Source of the DNA: an uncultured Campylobacteraceae bacterium
GTDB taxonomy: Bacteria > Campylobacterota > Campylobacteria > Campylobacterales > Arcobacteraceae
Assembly (NCBI GenBank): GCA_913057765.1
Contig: CAJXPH010000176.1
Location: 1-5,884, forward strand
Direction of reading: 5' to 3'
DNA length: 5,884 nucleotides
Position 1 is the first letter of the stretch; each line of letters starts with the position of its first letter. The position numbers and the translations under genes were made by a program. This document shows, in pieces, positions 1 through 5,884 of the stretch. The notes below the pieces were generated by a model that was given only the letters and a program-made list of their open reading frames with translations, was not told where the DNA came from and searched no databases.

Positions 1-42
1 CTATCCTCTTCGTCGGCAGCGTCAGATGTGTATAAGAGACAG
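1..42 (+). other. Synthetic Illumina Nextera i5-side adapter (not biological)
   Basis: Positions 10-42 match the Nextera read-1 transposase adapter exactly: TCGTCGGCAGCGTC at 10-23, followed by the 19-base Tn5 mosaic end AGATGTGTATAAGAGACAG at 24-42. Positions 2-9 (TATCCTCT) match, from memory, a standard Nextera i5 index (the 503 index). Position 1 would then be the last base of the P5 arm. This is untrimmed library sequence joined to the contig end; genuine DNA begins at 43. It should not be read as a transposon end or an attachment site. Confidence 0.97.
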
Positions 43-54
43 GTACCAATTAAT

Positions 55-3000
55 TTAATTATGTAAATTAACAATTAATAATTCATCAACACTAGGGTTT
101 AATACGATTGACTTGATTTTTGACTTTAGATTATCATCCTTCGTAATTAAAAAACAATTTATACCAGATGACTGTTTTTCTTTCTGAATTTTTTTTGCAT
201 CTTCAAAAGAAATTTTATCACTTAAAAAAGTAATAGGTATATATCCATTATCAGATATAAACTCATTTAAAAATTTAGGTATTGTTTCTCGTGATATTTC
301 TCCTCCTCCATAAAGTGGAGAAAAATTTACTTCATTTATTATTGCACCATTTTCATACCAAGGTTTTGTTATATCTTCAGAGATAATATCAATTCCGGCA
401 ACATATAAACCAAAGAAATTTACAGAACTTATTGCAATATCGATATTTTCCTGATGTATAGTATTTGTAACATCCTCATCAATTCCTCCCCACTTCGTAG
501 ATTCAATTTCTCTTAAAGGAATTATTTCTCCACTTTTTGGAATATCTAATAAAGAGAAACCAGTTTTTTGTATAGAATCAATCGCTAATTTATCTGTTGG
601 AAAAGGTTCTGATTTAAGCCAAGGAGGTAAGTTTTGTTCTCTTTTATTAGCATTGTTTATCAACTCTTTTATAGAGGATTTACCATCTGTAAATATTGAC
701 TTTGGTAATCTTTTAACTGCATAAAGTAGTTTCCCCTTTACTATGAATAATCTATGACATACACCAGGGACTTCTTTTTCCACAATTATTTTTTTTGTAC
801 GAGAAGACTTTTTTGCAACATCAAATGCATTAAATAAATCTTCCTTATTTTTAATTCCTATAGTAATTCCTTCTCCTCTGTCTTGATCAGAAGGTTTTAC
901 AACAACTGGAAATCCCAGTGTAATTGCAACTTTCAATGCATCTTTTTTTGTTTCTACTAATTCATTTTCTGGTGCAGGAAGCCCCATATCCCTAAGTAAA
1001 TCAGATGTAATAATTTTACTTTGAGCCATTTTAGCACCAATTGCAGAATCAAATTGTGTGGTACTTCTATCCATACGTTTAGATTTACTTCCCCATCCAA
1101 GTTGGTAAATACCTGAACCAAAATGCATAAAAGGTATATTTAACTTATGTGCTTCGCGTAAAATAGGTATAGTAGATTTTCCAGAACCTGAAATAGTTTT
1201 ATATGGACGTAAAATATAAGTATTAATATATCCAAATAATAGTTTCTTATTTCTCATAGTAATAGACTTATTTAAATAAGATATAATTATTTTAGAACTT
1301 TGGTCTAGTATCATTTGAAATATATTATTTGGAATATAATCAATAATATTTAGATTAACATCTATTATAAATTCTTTTATTTTACTATCATAAGAAATAT
1401 TTTCTATTTTTCCATCATTAAAAATTGGTATATTTACTGCTTGAAATAATACTGTTGCTAAATATAATATTCTATAACTAACTTGGTTAACTAATATTTT
1501 ACTTTCAAACTTATTTGAAGTATCTATTTTTAACACTTTCTCAAACCAACTATCAATAAGTTTTAGATTAAGAGGGAGGGAATCTATTTTTAATTTAAAA
1601 GTAAAAATTTTCTGATTTTCTAATAATTTTTTAATTTTTTTATTATCATTTAAAAGAGAAGAAGAAAAGTAAAACAATTGTTCTAAACTTCTTGAAAGAA
1701 GCTCTTCTATGGAAGTAAACTCTATAAAATCTATAGTAGAAAACTTTATGCTATTTTTTATTTTCGATGACATTTTAATATTATATACATTTATAGAATC
1801 AACCTTATCAATAGGTAAGTCTTTGTTTATAATTTCTTTTTCACAACAGATGATTAATGCTTTTGACAAAGTTTTTTGTCTTAAAAGTATTGATATATTT
1901 GAAGATAAAGTTTTATTACTACTTTTTAAATTTGTATCATCGATAACAATTCTATTATCACAAACCCAACCAAAACCTTCTTCCTTAAAGTTTTTTTCCA
2001 AATATTTAGTAACAAATTGGAAATTTTCTTCTTTTATAACAACCATTACAATAGGTATTCGTGAAGGCACAGAACCTAATATATTCTTAAAAAAATGTGC
2101 ACTATCAGAATAAATATCGGCAGAAGATAGACTAATGTAATGATTAAATTCAGTTATCATTCCATTTGTTTTATCAAACGGTTTACTTATATCTGTAGTA
2201 ATATAATCTATTCCTAAGACAACAATACCTGTAACCTTAGAAAGCAGTTCTGCCATCTTTTTTAATTGAGGGTGAATAGTAGAGCTTACATCTTCACCTT
2301 CTCCCCCACTAGACAAATTTGCAGTAGAAGATAATGGTATTTCTTTATTTTTTTCTAAAACTGTATTTAATGATAAATCAAATCTTTTAATATGTGAAAT
2401 TAATTTTTGATCTAATTTAATCTCATTTAAAAAGCTTTTACTATCTCTTCTTCTATTATTTATTTTTGTAACAAGCTCTTGAATAGAAGATTTACCATCT
2501 CCTAAAATATGTGTAGCACAACGTCTTATTGCAGCTAAAAACTTACCATGAGAAACAATTATACGATAATCGTCACCTTTAATAAACTCTTCAATCATAA
2601 TTGGATGCTGTCCAAATTTAGTATCTCTAGCATTTTTGTATGCAAATTTTAAATCTTCAAAACTATTAATATTTGAAGTGATTCCAACTCCACCCGCACC
2701 ACGTATAGGTTTAACAACACATGGAAACCCAATGACTTTTGAAGCTAATTTTAATTCAGAATTAGATTTTATAATTTTATGATTAGCAATAGGCATTCCT
2801 AAATTTTTTAAAAGCTTTTTACTTTGAACTTTATCCATAGAGATTTTAACACCATGATAACTATCTTCAAATGGAGAGGAAACATCAAATACTATACTAT
2901 TTTTACCCCAACCGAACTGCCAATATTGAGTCTTTTCAAGAAAAGGCAAAACAGGAATATCCATACTTCTTGCAGCATTAATTAATTTTTGAGCTGAAAT

Positions 3001-4473
3001 ATTACTATCAACCTTTTCAGCTTTATTAAATAATTTATCTTCGACTTTTTTCTTTAATTCATCTCTAACAATTTTACCTTGTTGATTTTTTGGTATAACA
3101 TCTAAAATAACTATTTTACTAGGAGCACTTGAACCTAGTCTATCAAAACTATATTTTTCCAATTCGTTTTCATTAGTAAAGTGCCCTTCTTTAAGAACTA
3201 TTGCACAAATAGGTATATCTTGATGAATTGTAGATTTAATAGGCATAACAGAAACATCTTCAACATCTTTATGAGTAATCATTACTTGTTCAATTTCTAT
3301 TGGGTAAATATTTATGCCATTCATTATCATCATCTGGTCTGACCTACCCATATGTATTAATTCATGATCGCTAGTAAATTTTCCTAAATCTTTTGGGTAA
3401 AACCATCCATTTTTAAAAGAATCATTTGTTGATTTTTCATCATCTAAATATCCTTCAATGATACCTTTACTTTTTATCCTTATTTCACCAACTTCATTAA
3501 CTGGCAAAATATTATTATTTAAATCTACAATTTCAACGAGAACACTTTCCAGGCATTTGCCTACGCTTGAACTTCTTGTAGATTTTTCATATTCTACTTT
3601 TGATATTGTTCCTACTTCATTAATTCCATAACGAACAGTTAAATTTGAAGTGATTTTTTTTATAATTTCTCTTCTTAAAAAATCATTAACAGTAGAACCA
3701 CCTACATACAATCTTTTTAATAAAGGTAAATTATAAGAACCACTATTAGGTATGTTTTTTAATAGTATTCCAATATGAAATACTGTCGCATGTAGTATTG
3801 TAAGATTATATTTACTATATATATCTTGAAGGTTTATACTATTTTTATTAAATAATACAGCTGTCCCACCTATAAAAAAAGTAGCTAAATATATTGCTTT
3901 TGATATATGAAAATTTATATGAACACAAGTAGCTATGTTATCTTCAGGCGAGGCAATCAGCCATTGAAAAGAATTACTAACTCTTGATATTTCCGCTGAA
4001 TGATTTATTGGTATAATTTTCTTTTTTCCAGTTGAACCTGAGCCAATTAATAAAATAAAAGGAGAGGTAGGTGAAGAACAAAAAATATTCTTGTTAATAT
4101 CTTCATACTCATCTTTTATTTCATCTAAATCAAATGATTCTTCATTAAATATATGTTTTACATTTGTCTTTTCTATAATGTCTTCACGAAGAATGATAGG
4201 TGTATTTCTTGGGATACAAAGTACTGTAGCTCCTAATCTTCCAATAGAAAGCATAAGAACTAAAATAAAAAATTCATCTTCACTTTCTATAGCAACTACA
4301 TCATTTTGTTGAATTTTTTCATCATATAAGAAATGAGATACACTGCAAACTAAATTTTCAAGCTCTAAATATGAAATAGTTTTATTTGAATACTTAACTG
4401 CAATATCATCTGGTCTAATAATTGATTGATATGTAATAATATCTGTGATATTTCTTATCTCTTCTATTTTCAT
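55..4473 (-). CDS. Adenylation domain fused to tandem cyanophycin-synthetase-like ATP-grasp modules (putative carrier-free amide/peptide ligase)
   Basis: This 1472-residue, probably cytosolic protein has no signal peptide or membrane segment. Domain order: AMP-forming adenylation domain (about 1-480); CphA-like ATP-grasp 1 (about 495-800); Mur-ligase-like remnant without a P-loop (about 803-915); a divergent region possibly matching the CphA N-terminal domain (about 950-1090); CphA-like ATP-grasp 2 (about 1093-1405); and a shorter Mur-like tail (1411-1472). By family knowledge, the first domain activates a carboxylate as acyl-AMP, and each ATP-grasp forms an amide bond through an acyl-phosphate. 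The expected nucleotide and metal residues are visible in all three catalytic domains. The ATG overlaps the stop of the upstream GNAT-BKACE gene as TAATG, with only a weak GGA as Shine-Dalgarno, so translational coupling is likely. The stop lies in genuine DNA 12 bases before the adapter. I know no characterised protein with this architecture; substrates are unknown. The domain calls are secure, the product is inference. Confidence 0.93.
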   Translation of the reverse strand: MKIEEIRNITDIITYQSIIRPDDIAVKYSNKTISYLELENLVCSVSHFLYDEKIQQNDVVAIESEDEFFILVLMLSIGRLGATVLCIPRNTPIILREDIIEKTNVKHIFNEESFDLDEIKDEYEDINKNIFCSSPTSPFILLIGSGSTGKKKIIPINHSAEISRVSNSFQWLIASPEDNIATCVHINFHISKAIYLATFFIGGTAVLFNKNSINLQDIYSKYNLTILHATVFHIGILLKNIPNSGSYNLPLLKRLYVGGSTVNDFLRREIIKKITSNLTVRYGINEVGTISKVEYEKSTRSSSVGKCLESVLVEIVDLNNNILPVNEVGEIRIKSKGIIEGYLDDEKSTNDSFKNGWFYPKDLGKFTSDHELIHMGRSDQMMIMNGINIYPIEIEQVMITHKDVEDVSVMPIKSTIHQDIPICAIVLKEGHFTNENELEKYSFDRLGSSAPSKIVILDVIPKNQQGKIVRDELKKKVEDKLFNKAEKVDSNISAQKLINAARSMDIPVLPFLEKTQYWQFGWGKNSIVFDVSSPFEDSYHGVKISMDKVQSKKLLKNLGMPIANHKIIKSNSELKLASKVIGFPCVVKPIRGAGGVGITSNINSFEDLKFAYKNARDTKFGQHPIMIEEFIKGDDYRIIVSHGKFLAAIRRCATHILGDGKSSIQELVTKINNRRRDSKSFLNEIKLDQKLISHIKRFDLSLNTVLEKNKEIPLSSTANLSSGGEGEDVSSTIHPQLKKMAELLSKVTGIVVLGIDYITTDISKPFDKTNGMITEFNHYISLSSADIYSDSAHFFKNILGSVPSRIPIVMVVIKEENFQFVTKYLEKNFKEEGFGWVCDNRIVIDDTNLKSSNKTLSSNISILLRQKTLSKALIICCEKEIINKDLPIDKVDSINVYNIKMSSKIKNSIKFSTIDFIEFTSIEELLSRSLEQLFYFSSSLLNDNKKIKKLLENQKIFTFKLKIDSLPLNLKLIDSWFEKVLKIDTSNKFESKILVNQVSYRILYLATVLFQAVNIPIFNDGKIENISYDSKIKEFIIDVNLNIIDYIPNNIFQMILDQSSKIIISYLNKSITMRNKKLLFGYINTYILRPYKTISGSGKSTIPILREAHKLNIPFMHFGSGIYQLGWGSKSKRMDRSTTQFDSAIGAKMAQSKIITSDLLRDMGLPAPENELVETKKDALKVAITLGFPVVVKPSDQDRGEGITIGIKNKEDLFNAFDVAKKSSRTKKIIVEKEVPGVCHRLFIVKGKLLYAVKRLPKSIFTDGKSSIKELINNANKREQNLPPWLKSEPFPTDKLAIDSIQKTGFSLLDIPKSGEIIPLREIESTKWGGIDEDVTNTIHQENIDIAISSVNFFGLYVAGIDIISEDITKPWYENGAIINEVNFSPLYGGGEISRETIPKFLNEFISDNGYIPITFLSDKISFEDAKKIQKEKQSSGINCFLITKDDNLKSKIKSIVLNPSVDELLIVNLHN
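259..1197 (-). other. Second CphA-like ATP-grasp domain, residues 1093-1405
   Basis: The lead-in includes IYQLGWGSK (1122-1130), close to the QLGYGK segment of CphA. ATP-binding Lys1193 lies in VVVKP, followed by the loop DQDRGEGI (1196-1203). The hinge region is VEKEVPG (1231-1237), Arg1241 follows, and TDGKSS is at 1262-1267. The metal ligands appear to be Asp1362 and the Glu1381-x-Asn1383 pair, and the following FSPLYGG is closer to the canonical AAPGL than in copy 1. The ANLSTGG position reads ESTKWGG (1324-1330), so the acceptor substrate probably differs from that of the first domain. It is followed by a tail with YIPITFLSDK and SIVLNPSVDELLIVN, again like a truncated Mur-domain start. 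Confidence 0.9.
1729..2073 (-). other. Mur-ligase-like remnant lacking a P-loop, residues 801-915
   Basis: Directly after ATP-grasp 1 the sequence runs RIPIVMVVIKEENFQFVT (805-822), where CphA proteins have RIPIVAVTGTNGKTT at the start of their Mur-ligase domain. Further on, NRIVIDDTNL (840-849) and LLRQKTLSKALIICCEKEII (863-882) follow the spacing of CphA segments of the type DGIYIDG and VLRDPTVDAAVLETARGGIL. The P-loop glycines and Lys are absent, so this part cannot bind ATP as a Mur ligase does. The comparison is from remembered family patterns, not an alignment, so the call is moderate. Confidence 0.6.
2074..2991 (-). other. First CphA-like ATP-grasp domain, residues 495-800
   Basis: The lead-in carries FGWGKN (520-525), corresponding to the QLGYGK segment that precedes the ATP-grasp fold in cyanophycin synthetase. 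ATP-binding Lys588 lies in VVKP, followed by the glycine-rich loop RGAGGVG (591-597). The hinge IEEF is at 627-630, and GDDYR (633-637) and GDGKSS (658-663) follow the CphA GRDYR and GDGKST pattern. ANLSSGG (718-724) matches the CphA ANLSTGG substrate-side motif. The metal ligands appear to be Asp756 and the Glu775-x-Asn777 pair. The catalytic set looks complete. The segment after EFN is HYISLS instead of the usual AAPGL, so the acceptor pocket may differ. Confidence 0.9.
3034..4473 (-). other. Adenylation (ANL superfamily) domain, residues 1-480
   Basis: Core motifs occur in the right order. The phosphate-binding loop GSGSTGKKK is at residues 144-152, RYGINE (the YGxTE motif) at 281-286, and GWFYPKDLG with its conserved Asp362 at 356-364. 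GRSD with the hinge leads into NGINIYPIEIE at 376-395, and QGK with the catalytic Lys467 of the small C-terminal subdomain is at 465-467. The domain is therefore complete and likely active. The substrate-pocket segment reads NFHISKAIYLATFFIGG (187-203), which resembles the FHxxG pattern of acyl-CoA synthetases rather than the FDxSV pattern of amino-acid-activating NRPS domains. A substrate without an alpha-amino group is therefore more likely. No phosphopantetheine-binding domain follows. Confidence 0.92.
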
Positions 4474-4475
4474 TA
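4471..4475 (-). promoter_or_regulatory. TAATG stop/start overlap (translational coupling)
   Basis: On the minus strand, the TAA of the GNAT-BKACE gene and the ATG of the ligase gene share base 4473. The only ribosome-binding candidate for the ligase start is a GGA five bases ahead of the ATG, which is weak. Reinitiation by ribosomes finishing the upstream gene is therefore the likely way the ligase is translated. This ties the two products into one operon. Confidence 0.88.
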
Positions 4476-5819
4476 TAGTCCAATTGTATTTCTAGTTTGT
4501 GAAGGAGTAGAAATTTCTCGTTCTAGTTCTTTTGCAATATTTACTAACCTTTTAACTAAATTTTCATTTGTTGCTAAAATATTTTTCTTATTATCATAAA
4601 ATATATTATCTTCTAATCCAACTCTTACATGTCCACCTGCAATAATAGATGCCATATTTATTGGTAATTGAAATTGCCCTATTCCAGTACCTGCCCAAAT
4701 TGAATTTTTTGGTAAAGAATTATAGATATGGGATAAATCCTCAATAGTTGCAGAGGCTGTATTTAAATTCCCAAGCAAAATATTAAAATATTTTTTTCCG
4801 CTTATTAAATTATGTCTTTCCATATATTTTGCAACATTTACCATACCTGTATCAAAAACTTCTAGTTCTGGTTTTATACCTTTTTCTTTCATAATCATTG
4901 CCAACATTTGAATAGTATCAAGGGAATTTACACTAGCAGTAGATAAAAAATTCAAGGAACCTAATGTCAGACTAGCCATATCTGGTTTTCCTTTCCCCGT
5001 GATATGTAACACTTCACTTCTTTTTTCTAAACTTTGTCCACCTCTTCCTGAAGTTGTAGCACAACATATTACATTCGGTTTTTCTTCTTTGATTTTACTT
5101 ATAATATCATCAAAATATCTAGCATCACTAGTAGGAGTACCATCCTCATTTCTTGCATGAATATGAAGCATACTTGCTCCAGCATTGCAAACTTTTATCG
5201 CATTTTCTACTATTTCACTAACAGAAATTGGGATATGTGGTGTGGAAGTTTTTGTAGGAACCATTCCGGTTAATGCAACATTTATTATTAAAGGAGGATA
5301 TGGGGATAAAGGATAAGAATCATTTTCTATAATATATTCATATTTTTTTTCAGATATTTTTTTTATATTATTCATATAAAATTCTAAATCTAATTTTAAT
5401 ACTGTAGAAAAAGGAGTCTCCAATCCATGAGGTGCTAATTTTTTTCTTTTTCCAGCTTCTTTACATCCATAATTTTTTTTATACCATAATATAATTTCTG
5501 CTCTATCAGAATGAGTTATAACTCTTTTAATACCCTTTTTATATAATTCTTCTAATCTAAAATCTTGTAAAGCCTTACCTATCCCTGTACCTTGAAGTTC
5601 AGGATAAACAGCAAGAAGTCTAGTCATAGCTTCTGTTTTAGATATTATTTTATATCCCGCACCACCTACAATCTTTCCATCTATTTTTGCTACATAATAT
5701 GTTGAAAAATCAATATCTTCGGCTTCTTTAGATGGAATGTTATGTAGATTCCAAGGAGTAAGAACTTTTATAATCTCATTTCTATCTTTTGGATTTGCCT
5801 TTTCAATAATAAACTTCAT
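4473..5819 (-). CDS. GNAT acetyltransferase - BKACE (beta-keto acid cleavage enzyme, DUF849) fusion
   Basis: This is a 448-residue, probably cytosolic protein. Residues 1-145 form a GNAT domain: the acetyl-CoA pyrophosphate loop QGTGIGKA is at 76-83, and WYKKNYGCKEAG (112-123) is the usual C-terminal GNAT hairpin with candidate catalytic Tyr113/Tyr117. A Lys/Glu-rich linker (about 146-175) leads to a full-length BKACE domain (176-448). There, His219-x-His221 and Glu403 match the metal ligands of 3-keto-5-aminohexanoate cleavage enzyme, and Arg399 and Asp404 match its active-site residues in HVRVGLEDN. By family knowledge, BKACE enzymes convert a beta-keto acid plus acetyl-CoA into acetoacetate plus a new acyl-CoA; which keto acid is used here cannot be read. 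The GNAT half presumably acetylates a pathway amine. The chosen ATG is the first in frame, starts immediately before the GNAT fold, and has an AAAAGG seven bases upstream. The stop overlaps the start of the ligase gene. TGMV stands where Kce has TGAE. Confidence 0.93.
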   Translation of the reverse strand: MKFIIEKANPKDRNEIIKVLTPWNLHNIPSKEAEDIDFSTYYVAKIDGKIVGGAGYKIISKTEAMTRLLAVYPELQGTGIGKALQDFRLEELYKKGIKRVITHSDRAEIILWYKKNYGCKEAGKRKKLAPHGLETPFSTVLKLDLEFYMNNIKKISEKKYEYIIENDSYPLSPYPPLIINVALTGMVPTKTSTPHIPISVSEIVENAIKVCNAGASMLHIHARNEDGTPTSDARYFDDIISKIKEEKPNVICCATTSGRGGQSLEKRSEVLHITGKGKPDMASLTLGSLNFLSTASVNSLDTIQMLAMIMKEKGIKPELEVFDTGMVNVAKYMERHNLISGKKYFNILLGNLNTASATIEDLSHIYNSLPKNSIWAGTGIGQFQLPINMASIIAGGHVRVGLEDNIFYDNKKNILATNENLVKRLVNIAKELEREISTPSQTRNTIGL

Positions 5820-5826
5820 GAGTAAG

Positions 5827-5832
5827 CCTTTT
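5827..5832 (-). promoter_or_regulatory. Ribosome binding site of the GNAT-BKACE gene
   Basis: On the minus strand AAAAGG lies seven bases before the ATG, a good Shine-Dalgarno distance. It supports the start at 5819 and bacterial-type initiation. Only 40 genuine bases lie upstream of the start, so the promoter cannot be judged. Confidence 0.7.
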
Positions 5833-5859
5833 AAGATTAAGTTACACTCTAATTATTAT

Positions 5860-5884
5860 CTGTCTCTTATACACATCTCCGAGC
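5860..5884 (-). other. Synthetic Illumina Nextera i7-side adapter, partial (not biological)
   Basis: CTGTCTCTTATACACATCT at 5860-5878 is the reverse complement of the 19-base Tn5 mosaic end. CCGAGC at 5879-5884 is the beginning of the read-2/i7 arm. Together with 1-42 this gives an inverted mosaic-end pair that could be mistaken for terminal inverted repeats of a mobile element, but the flanking adapter arms show that it is library sequence. Confidence 0.97.

Noticed and set aside
43..54. Terminator after the ligase gene
   Set aside because: Only 12 genuine bases follow the stop codon and they form no hairpin with a T-run.
1171..1191. SGSGKST in the ligase (residues 1095-1101), resembling a Walker A P-loop
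   Set aside because: The leading glycine of GxxxxGK is missing. The segment aligns with the short conserved stretch before the QLGYGK region of CphA, not with a nucleotide-binding loop.
1709..2113. 134-codon open frame on the plus strand
   Set aside because: It lies antisense inside the ligase gene, over the ATP-grasp 1/Mur-remnant stretch; its translation has no recognisable domain. It is a by-product of the AT-rich reverse strand.
2992..3033. A carrier-protein (phosphopantetheine) site after the adenylation domain
   Set aside because: Only about 14 residues separate the two domains, and there is no LGGxS-type motif.
4091..4312. 73-codon open frame on the plus strand
   Set aside because: It is antisense to the adenylation domain, with low-complexity Ser-rich translation and no recognisable motif.
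5373..5375. Internal ATG (Met149) that could start a separate BKACE protein
   Set aside because: It has no clear Shine-Dalgarno ahead of it and the frame is continuous from the GNAT domain, so a fusion is the simpler reading.
43..5859. Circular element opened once by tagmentation
   Set aside because: A single Tn5 cut of a circle should leave the same 9 bases at both insert ends. Positions 43-51 (GTACCAATT) and 5851-5859 (AATTATTAT) differ.
5833..5859. AT-rich bases upstream of the first gene as a -10 box
   Set aside because: Any AT-rich stretch in this DNA resembles a -10 element, and the -35 region would lie in or beyond the adapter, so no promoter can be supported.
24..5878. Inverted 19-base repeats at both ends that look like transposon ends
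   Set aside because: They are the engineered Tn5 mosaic end used in Nextera kits, flanked by adapter arms, not a natural mobile element.

Overview
The window is one two-gene operon, both genes on the minus strand, enclosed by synthetic sequencing-adapter sequence. Positions 1-42 are an Illumina Nextera i5-side adapter ending in the Tn5 mosaic end. Positions 5860-5884 are the start of the i7-side adapter in inverted orientation. Real DNA therefore spans 43-5859, and nothing outside it can be inferred. The DNA is strongly AT-rich with long A/T runs, and the proteins are rich in Lys, Ile, Asn and Ser. Both genes start with ATG and read through every homopolymer run. This fits a low-GC bacterium sequenced by an Illumina isolate, single-cell or metagenome project. 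The sequence alone does not fix the taxon.

In transcription order (right to left), the first gene (5819-4473) encodes a 448-residue fusion of a GNAT acetyltransferase and a BKACE/DUF849 beta-keto acid cleavage enzyme (relatives include 3-keto-5-aminohexanoate cleavage enzyme, Kce). The second gene (4473-55) overlaps it by one base (TAATG). It encodes a 1472-residue protein with an AMP-forming adenylation domain followed by two ATP-grasp ligase modules of the cyanophycin-synthetase (CphA) type. Each ATP-grasp is followed by a stretch that looks like the beginning of the CphA Mur-ligase domain with its P-loop lost. The second module also appears to carry a divergent CphA-like N-terminal region. 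There is no carrier-protein, condensation or thioesterase domain.

Taken together, the operon looks like a compact, carrier-free route to a small amide or peptide-like metabolite. The BKACE half would interconvert a beta-keto acid and an acyl-CoA, the GNAT half would acylate an amine, the adenylation domain would activate a carboxylic acid, and the two ATP-grasp modules would form amide bonds. The domain calls rest on visible motifs. The pathway and product are inference. No RNA genes, mobile elements, CRISPR arrays or terminators are visible, and there is no intergenic stretch over 40 bases.
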